Below, piece by piece: positions 29,837 through 34,590 of a stretch of 34,590 bases of DNA. Source of the stretch: Bacilli bacterium (GTDB lineage Bacteria; Bacillota_I; Bacilli_A; RF39; UBA660); contig JAFRIJ010000011.1 in the NCBI GenBank assembly GCA_017432825.1, positions 1-34,590 of the forward strand, written 5' to 3'. The number at the start of each line of letters is the position of its first letter. The stretch's first letter is position 1. Both the position numbers and the translations under genes were made by a program. Under the pieces are notes generated by a model that had not been told where the DNA came from, ran no database searches, and saw nothing but the letters and a program-made list of their open reading frames with translations.

Positions 29837-31319
29837 TTGTTTCACTTCTTTCTTTTACAATATTTTCTAATTTATCCCATATTTTTACCATGGCATATGT
29901 ATCTAATTCACAATATCTTAATAGATTATTTCTTACTATTTGTTGTTCTTCTATTGATAGATTTCCTAGATTAGAGAATGTGTTCATAGCTTCACTTCCG
30001 TTATGTACTCCTTCTAGATTATGATAATCTAGTGATGGGTCATTTGGGAATAATGCTGGTAATACATATTTTATAGAATATGATCCATACATTTCTTTGG
30101 TATAATATTCTCTATCTTTAAATGGTATCATTAAATCCTTCATATTATTATATATATTCATTAAATGATTACTTAAATCAGGATATATTTTAGCTAGATT
30201 TTTAATTACCATTTTTTCAAACATCATGTTATAGGCAATGGTGCATACGTTTTCTGGTATATCATTAACTAAAGATTCTGCTAATGATCTTCTAGGATCT
30301 ATATTAGGTGCTGATAGGAATTCTTTATGTAATAATTTCCCATTTTCTTTCTCTATATAATGTAATGAATACTGAAAAGGAATTTGTTCATATGGTTTTA
30401 TTCCAATATACTCTGGAATTGATTGTTGATATGTTTCAAAATCTAAAAAATATAGAGGGTATGATAATGTACTTATAAATTCTTTTATTTTATCTATATT
30501 TATTTTTGGCTCTTTATCATATAATTCATATTCTATTTGTTCTTTGTATTTGTTATTTATTTTAGTCTTTAATAGATTATTATAATCATATATTCCTTCA
30601 TGATATAGTTTAAATTTACTTCTATTAGGCATTCCTCTTATGTTAAATATATTCTGTTCTGGTAAGTGTTTAGTACAATATTTAAAGAATGGGCAATCAT
30701 ATGGTTTTACACAGTGCATACCTATATCATCTTTAGGTATGATTTTTTGTTCCATATATTTATTTATTTCTTTTATTTTATTTTCTACTTCTTTTAATTT
30801 AGATATGGCTATATCTGTTATATCTTTAATTATAAATAATTTATCTAATTCTAGTTCTTCTTCTCTTACATATTCACTATTTATGTATACTATACTTACT
30901 TTGGTTACATTTAATCCTAATTTAGTTAATACATAGTATTGGTATGAGGCATCGTGTAGGTATATATCTTTTACTTCTGTAGAGCTTTTTACTTCATATA
31001 ATTCGTAGCTATTATTATCTTTTTTTAATATATCTACACTACAGAAATTATTATTATAGTTAAATGAAGCTTCTGTTATTATTACTTTTTCTTTCGTTAA
31101 TTCTTTTTTAGTATCTTCTATCATTTTATTTAGATCTTGATTGAAGTCTATATCTATAGATGGTCCAAATAAATTTTTTGCTAGTATTCCTACTTCTGTT
31201 CCATTATCTAATACTGAACTATTAGCTACTTCTTGTTTTTCTTCTGGATAATGTTTATTTAACCATAGCATTTTATTACATTGTACACATTCACAATAAA
31301 GAGATTTTGATAAATACAT
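29805..31319 (-). CDS. DUF2779 protein: Cas4-like nuclease fused to DEDD-type exonuclease
   Basis: 504-aa two-domain protein. The N-terminal half is Cas4/RecB-like: cysteines 9, 11 and 14, VDIL with Asp96, YEVKSS with Glu109 and Lys111, QYYVL helix, and a closing cysteine set 203, 209 and 215 that would complete an iron-sulfur cluster. The C-terminal half has FLDFETY (Asp293, Glu295), IAYNMMFEK and LLRYCELDTYAM, matching an RNase H-fold 3'-5' exonuclease. The DUF2779 family is widespread but its role is undetermined; DNA repair or defence is likely. AGGTGATAAT precedes the ATG. It heads the four-gene operon. Confidence 0.82.
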   Translation of the reverse strand: MYLSKSLYCECVQCNKMLWLNKHYPEEKQEVANSSVLDNGTEVGILAKNLFGPSIDIDFNQDLNKMIEDTKKELTKEKVIITEASFNYNNNFCSVDILKKDNNSYELYEVKSSTEVKDIYLHDASYQYYVLTKLGLNVTKVSIVYINSEYVREEELELDKLFIIKDITDIAISKLKEVENKIKEINKYMEQKIIPKDDIGMHCVKPYDCPFFKYCTKHLPEQNIFNIRGMPNRSKFKLYHEGIYDYNNLLKTKINNKYKEQIEYELYDKEPKINIDKIKEFISTLSYPLYFLDFETYQQSIPEYIGIKPYEQIPFQYSLHYIEKENGKLLHKEFLSAPNIDPRRSLAESLVNDIPENVCTIAYNMMFEKMVIKNLAKIYPDLSNHLMNIYNNMKDLMIPFKDREYYTKEMYGSYSIKYVLPALFPNDPSLDYHNLEGVHNGSEAMNTFSNLGNLSIEEQQIVRNNLLRYCELDTYAMVKIWDKLENIVKERSETNGNRYRKLKK

Positions 31320-31369
31320 ATTATCACCTATATATAGAATATAATAATTTAAAAAAAATGTAAAGTTTA

Positions 31370-31398
31370 TTGAATTTATTTTAATATACCTGTATAAT
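31370..31398 (+). promoter_or_regulatory. promoter of the DUF1003 gene
   Basis: TTGAAT (31370-31375), 17-bp spacer, TATAAT (31393-31398), followed 16 nt later by the ATG with GGTGA between. Confidence 0.7.
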
Positions 31399-31413
31399 TG
31401 TTATGGTGATGAT

Positions 31414-31986
31414 ATGAGTAAAAAGAGAAATAAAGAAAAATTAATTAGAATTATTCTTAATCAAGGAAGTATTGATGCTAAGGAAAATTATGATGATTTA
31501 TTACAGATGCTAGTAGATGAGCCTATTGCTATAAATGTTGATAAAGATGAAGAGAGATCTTTTGGAGAAAAACTTGCTGATGATATTGCCGCTATTGCTG
31601 GTTCTTGGGGATTTATTTTAGCATTTTTATTTTTCTTATTCTTATGGATGTTTGTTAATCTTCATATGGCTAATGCTGCTGATCCATATCCATTTATACT
31701 TCTTAATTTGGTTTTATCTTGTATAGCGGCTATACAGGCTCCTATTATTATGATGAGTCAAAATAGAGAGGCTAAAAGAGAGAGATTAAAGAGTACTAAT
31801 GATTTTAAGACTAATATTAAGAGTGAACTTATTTTAGAGAAATTATATGATAAAATGGAAGAGATATTGAGAAAGCAGAATAGAATACTTCAGTATATTG
31901 ATAAAGATGATTTAGATGAAACTATAAAGAAAGATAATGATAATAATACTGAAATAAATAATAATGAAATAAACAATAATGAATAA
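31414..31986 (+). CDS. DUF1003 membrane protein
   Basis: 190-aa protein of the DUF1003 family. A charged N-terminal region is followed by FGEKLADDIAAIAGSWGFI, two membrane helices (about 66-86 and 92-115) separated by ADPYPFILLN, then the SQNREAKRER motif and a long helical tail likely to form a coiled coil. The C terminus is an Asn/Glu repeat (EINNNE twice). Function of the family is unknown. Single gene from a good promoter, ending at a strong hairpin. Confidence 0.87.
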   Translation: MSKKRNKEKLIRIILNQGSIDAKENYDDLLQMLVDEPIAINVDKDEERSFGEKLADDIAAIAGSWGFILAFLFFLFLWMFVNLHMANAADPYPFILLNLVLSCIAAIQAPIIMMSQNREAKRERLKSTNDFKTNIKSELILEKLYDKMEEILRKQNRILQYIDKDDLDETIKKDNDNNTEINNNEINNNE

Positions 31987-31996
31987 TAAAATATAG

Positions 31997-32025
31997 AAAA
32001 AAGTGTTACTCAGTAACACTTTTTT
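31997..32025. terminator. strong bidirectional terminator
   Basis: 13-bp perfect stem (31997-32009 with 32013-32025), TCA loop, A6 and T6 at the ends. The carrier-protein stop codon lies in one arm. Confidence 0.88.
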
Positions 32026-32242
32026 GATTTTCTTTAATTAATTCTTCTATTTTTCTTGGTGTTCTTAATGAATCTCTTTTTATTCTTGTTGGATAGATGG
32101 TTATACCTAAATCTTCTAATTTAGATAGTAATTCAATAAAAGCATATGAATCTAGTAATCCACTTTCTATTAAATCAAAATCTTTATTATAAACATTTTT
32201 ATCTTCACATATGGAATATAATAGTTCGGATATATCTATCAT
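32006..32242 (-). CDS. DltC-like acyl/aminoacyl carrier protein
   Basis: 78-aa carrier protein. Ser32 in LIESGLLDSYAF is the predicted 4'-phosphopantetheine attachment site, and the surrounding sequence is DltC-like. It would carry the aminoacyl group activated by the adenylation enzyme encoded just upstream, with which it overlaps by 4 bp (ATGA). No DltB or DltD homologue follows, so the final acceptor is uncertain. It ends at a strong terminator. Confidence 0.78.
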   Translation of the reverse strand: MIDISELLYSICEDKNVYNKDFDLIESGLLDSYAFIELLSKLEDLGITIYPTRIKRDSLRTPRKIEELIKENQKSVTE

Positions 32243-33657
32243 AGACTACTCAACTTCTTTCTATCGTATTTTCCATTATTATTTACAGGTATTTTATCTA
32301 TTATTATTATTTTTTTAGGTATCATATAGTTTGGAATTAATTTAGATAATTCTTTTTTTATTTCATGTTCTTTCATTTCTTTATTTAATACTACATAAGC
32401 TTTTATTAGTTTTACTATGTTGTTATTATATTTTGCTACTGCTACTGCTTCTTTTATGTTTTTTAATTTTAGTAAATTATTTTCTATATCTTCTAATTCT
32501 ATTCTATATCCTTGATACTTTATTTGATTATCTATTCTTCCTTTGCAATATAAATAATTATTTTCTATAATACCTATATCTCCTGTTTTATAACAATTGG
32601 TTTTCTTTTCTTTATAGTAATTATCTGATTTTAGATCAAGATAGCCATTAAAAACACTTTTCCCCTTCAATATTATTTCATTATTATCTAATTCTATCTT
32701 TACTGCTGATGTGTTTAACTTTCCTACTGGTATGTATTCTTCTTTTAACATTTTACTATTTATTTCTATTAATGATACAAAGCATGTTGCTTCTGTTGGA
32801 CCATAAGCATTTATTACTTTTACTTTATTAAATCTTTCTTTTATTTTTCTTACGGTTTCTACTTCTAACAATTCGCCACAGAAAAACATATATTTTATAT
32901 TAGGATAATTATTATCATTAAAGTTATTATCTGTTAATAGTATTTTTATAAAGGTTGGTGTCATTATTAGGAAGTTTATATTGTCATTTTTAATTATTTT
33001 ATATATATTTTTTAGATTACTTATGTTGTTGTTTTTTAATGCTATTATGGTATTCTTTTTATAAATTGAAAAATATATATCCATTACACTTAAATCAAAA
33101 CTAAAGCTTGCTTCACTTAATACATTTAAATTATTACAATTATTAAATTCTTTTAATTTTAGTATCCAACTTATGAAATGATTTAGGTTGTCATAGCTAA
33201 TTGGTACTCCTTTACTATCTCCTGTTGATCCGCTTGTAAATATTGTATATGCTATATTGTTAGTATTTATTTTTTTCTTCTTTTTGTATTTATATTTTTC
33301 ATTTAATTCTTTTATTGTTAATGATTCTATACTTTTTATTTTTATATTTTCATTTTTTATTAATAATGTTGAATTAGTCTTTTTTATTATTTCTTCTATT
33401 CTTTTCTTTGGTGTATATTTATCTACTGGTATATATGTTCTTTTAGCAACTACACAAGATAATATTGATATAAATTCATCAATGCTTTTATGTCCATATA
33501 GTATTACAGGACTATTTCCTTGTTTAGATAGGCTATTAGATAGAGTTAATACTTCTTTATATGCTTCTTTATAAGTAATAGTTTGATTATCTATTTTATA
33601 TAGTATTTTATTTTTTCCTTGTTTTAATACATTTAATAAGTTATCTAAATTAGTCAT
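32239..33657 (-). CDS. DltA-like amino-acid adenylation enzyme
   Basis: 472-aa member of the ANL adenylation superfamily, similar in size to DltA (about 500 aa). Core A3 motif FTSGSTGDSKG (140-150), A5 NAYGPTEATCF, A7 YKTGD, A8 GRIDNQIKYQGYRIELEDIE and A10 NNGKYDRKKL with its catalytic lysine are present. It activates an amino acid with ATP and loads it on the carrier protein; D-alanine is the likely substrate by family, but this cannot be proven by eye. It overlaps the VanW gene by 8 bp, giving a VanW-adenylation-carrier operon. Confidence 0.82.
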   Translation of the reverse strand: MTNLDNLLNVLKQGKNKILYKIDNQTITYKEAYKEVLTLSNSLSKQGNSPVILYGHKSIDEFISILSCVVAKRTYIPVDKYTPKKRIEEIIKKTNSTLLIKNENIKIKSIESLTIKELNEKYKYKKKKKINTNNIAYTIFTSGSTGDSKGVPISYDNLNHFISWILKLKEFNNCNNLNVLSEASFSFDLSVMDIYFSIYKKNTIIALKNNNISNLKNIYKIIKNDNINFLIMTPTFIKILLTDNNFNDNNYPNIKYMFFCGELLEVETVRKIKERFNKVKVINAYGPTEATCFVSLIEINSKMLKEEYIPVGKLNTSAVKIELDNNEIILKGKSVFNGYLDLKSDNYYKEKKTNCYKTGDIGIIENNYLYCKGRIDNQIKYQGYRIELEDIENNLLKLKNIKEAVAVAKYNNNIVKLIKAYVVLNKEMKEHEIKKELSKLIPNYMIPKKIIIIDKIPVNNNGKYDRKKLSSL

Positions 33658-34477
33658 TTTTTATTTCACTTTCAGGTATTAGGCTATAATCATACATTAC
33701 TTCAGAGTGATTATCTAGTATTAATTCATTATTTATTTCTTTATTTGTTTTTTTATCTATAGTAATTTTATATACTTGACTAATTCTATAATATTTATTG
33801 TTTTCTTTTCTAAAGTGGTGATTTACTTCTTCTAATTTATATCTATTAGGAAACTCTTTTTCACTTCTTAATTCACCATATAATATATCATTATCTACCC
33901 ATAGTAATAATTGAATATTTTGATCTGTGTTATTTTTAAATCTATAATCTAAATAATTATAAAATACGCTTGTCCCAGTACCAAATGGTACTCTTCTTCT
34001 ATCATCTGGGAATAATGCATCTGAATGGTGGTGTAGTTCTATTACTTCTAGAGGGCTATTTAGTACAAGATAGTGAATCATATTGGCTAATTGACATAAT
34101 CCACCTCCTGTATCTTTAGTAAGTCCTTTTTTACTTATTACTAGTCCTTCTTTATATCCATATTTTTTTGTTGTTTCACCAACTATGTACCAAAAGGAAA
34201 AGATTTCTCCTGGTTTAATAATAAGGCCATTTATTTTTTTTGAAGCTATTTCTAAATTAGTTTTTTTATTTATTTGTAGTTGCATATCTACGTTATGTAA
34301 TTTTCTTAATACAATTGATGTATGACTTTTTACTATATTGGGTAATTCTTCTTTTTGGTAGGTATTTGCAAGTATACCTTTATCTATTTTATTTTTAATT
34401 TTTCTTTTTAATTTTTCTTTTTCTACGGATATTTTATATGTGGTAGGACTTAATTCGCAAAAAAGTTTTCTTTTCAT
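33650..34477 (-). CDS. VanW family protein
   Basis: 275-aa VanW domain protein. Core features are KTNLEIASKKINGLIIKPGE, FSFWYIVGETTKKYGYKEGL, the glycine-rich DTGGGLCQLANMIHYLVL and HHHSDALFPDDRRRVPFGTG. There is no signal peptide, unlike some family members. VanW occurs in vancomycin-resistance and many other cell-envelope clusters, without a proven reaction. It is first in an operon with the adenylation enzyme and carrier protein, suggesting an envelope modification pathway. AAGGAGTG precedes the ATG. Confidence 0.85.
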   Translation of the reverse strand: MKRKLFCELSPTTYKISVEKEKLKRKIKNKIDKGILANTYQKEELPNIVKSHTSIVLRKLHNVDMQLQINKKTNLEIASKKINGLIIKPGEIFSFWYIVGETTKKYGYKEGLVISKKGLTKDTGGGLCQLANMIHYLVLNSPLEVIELHHHSDALFPDDRRRVPFGTGTSVFYNYLDYRFKNNTDQNIQLLLWVDNDILYGELRSEKEFPNRYKLEEVNHHFRKENNKYYRISQVYKITIDKKTNKEINNELILDNHSEVMYDYSLIPESEIKND

Positions 34478-34494
34478 ATTTTCACTCCTTTTAA

Positions 34495-34503
34495 TGTTAT
34501 AAT
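34495..34503 (+). promoter_or_regulatory. extended -10 promoter of the right-edge gene
   Basis: TGTTATAAT on the plus strand, 17 nt before the ATG at 34520, with GGTGA between. Confidence 0.55.
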
Positions 34504-34519
34504 AAATATGGTGATATTT

Positions 34520-34590
34520 ATGTACTATATATATGATAGTATTAATAATTATAATAATAACGATTATAAATCTTTTTATGATAGATTAAA
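34520..34590 (+). CDS. start of a plus-strand gene cut by the window edge
   Basis: An open frame begins ATG at 34520 (MYYIYDSINNYNNNDYKSFY, continuing DRL) and runs to the window end. GGTGA lies 5 nt upstream and an extended -10 promoter just before that. Only 23 residues are visible, too few to assign a family. Its position next to a carrier-protein operon makes a phosphopantetheinyl transferase a thing to check, nothing more. Confidence 0.5.
   Translation, partial: MYYIYDSINNYNNNDYKSFYDRL

Noticed and set aside
1-34590. Mycoplasma genetic code (TGA as Trp)
   Set aside because: Genes end at TGA with clean overlaps (for example 24812 and 32239), and Trp residues in conserved motifs are TGG.
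1-34590. CRISPR array or tRNA genes
   Set aside because: No regularly spaced repeat-spacer series and no cloverleaf with a T-loop GTTCRA and CCA end was seen on either strand; the Cas4-like domain is in a DUF2779 fusion, not a cas locus.
34520-34590. Phosphopantetheinyl transferase call for the right-edge gene
   Set aside because: Only 23 residues are visible; context alone is not enough.

Overview
The window is extremely AT-rich. It uses TGG for Trp and TGA as a stop (for example at 24812-24814), so the standard bacterial code applies. Ribosome-binding sites are AGGAGG- or AGGTGA-like, and many genes are preceded by extended -10 promoters of the form TGnTATAAT. VanW, a Dlt-like adenylation/carrier pair, a Listeria-Bacteroides-repeat surface protein and an S-box (SAM) riboswitch point to a low-GC Bacillota, plausibly one of the uncultured gut Bacilli close to the Mollicutes. 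That placement is inference. Almost all genes lie on the minus strand.

Layout. 1-6390 is a first defence island: a Sau3AI/MutH-fold restriction enzyme divergent from a cytosine-5 methyltransferase (a likely GATC system), then a Hachiman-like HamA/HamB pair. It abuts an N-acetylmuramoyl-L-alanine amidase that lacks its C-terminal half. 6790-18700 is host-like and small-operon rich: two NUDIX hydrolases, a GNAT acetyltransferase, a repeat surface protein, a divergent vWA/HTH pair, a three-gene ABC-2 exporter, a decayed NERD-HRDC gene, an ADP-ribosylglycohydrolase, a Sir2 deacylase, and a very short MetK under a SAM riboswitch. A 187-bp direct repeat carries two nearly identical acidic small proteins, each heading an operon with a NAD/nucleotide enzyme.

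18911-27671 is the most interesting region. It is a compact module bounded by identical 10-bp sequences (CTTCAGGGGG), with a pair of GCCACCT repeats about 90 bp inside each end, and it has no integrase of its own. Its cargo is a frameshifted DUF4238-like gene, a cytosine-5 methyltransferase with an N-terminal excisionase/MerR-type HTH and a palindrome over its own -10, and a tightly packed five-gene operon. That operon encodes a small basic protein, a protein joining RNA-polymerase alpha-CTD-like HhH repeats to a sigma-70 region 4, a MORC/MutL-like GHKL ATPase, an unknown protein of about 295 aa, and a DUF6339-like protein. I read this as a methylation-linked paraMORC defence system whose effector is not recognisable by eye.

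27700-34590 returns to host-like genes: an Mrr-like nuclease fragment, a DUF4153 membrane protein, a small protein and a DUF2779 Cas4-like/exonuclease fusion in one operon; then DUF1003; then VanW - adenylation enzyme - carrier protein; and the start of a plus-strand gene at the right edge. I saw no tRNA, rRNA, CRISPR array, transposase or integrase.
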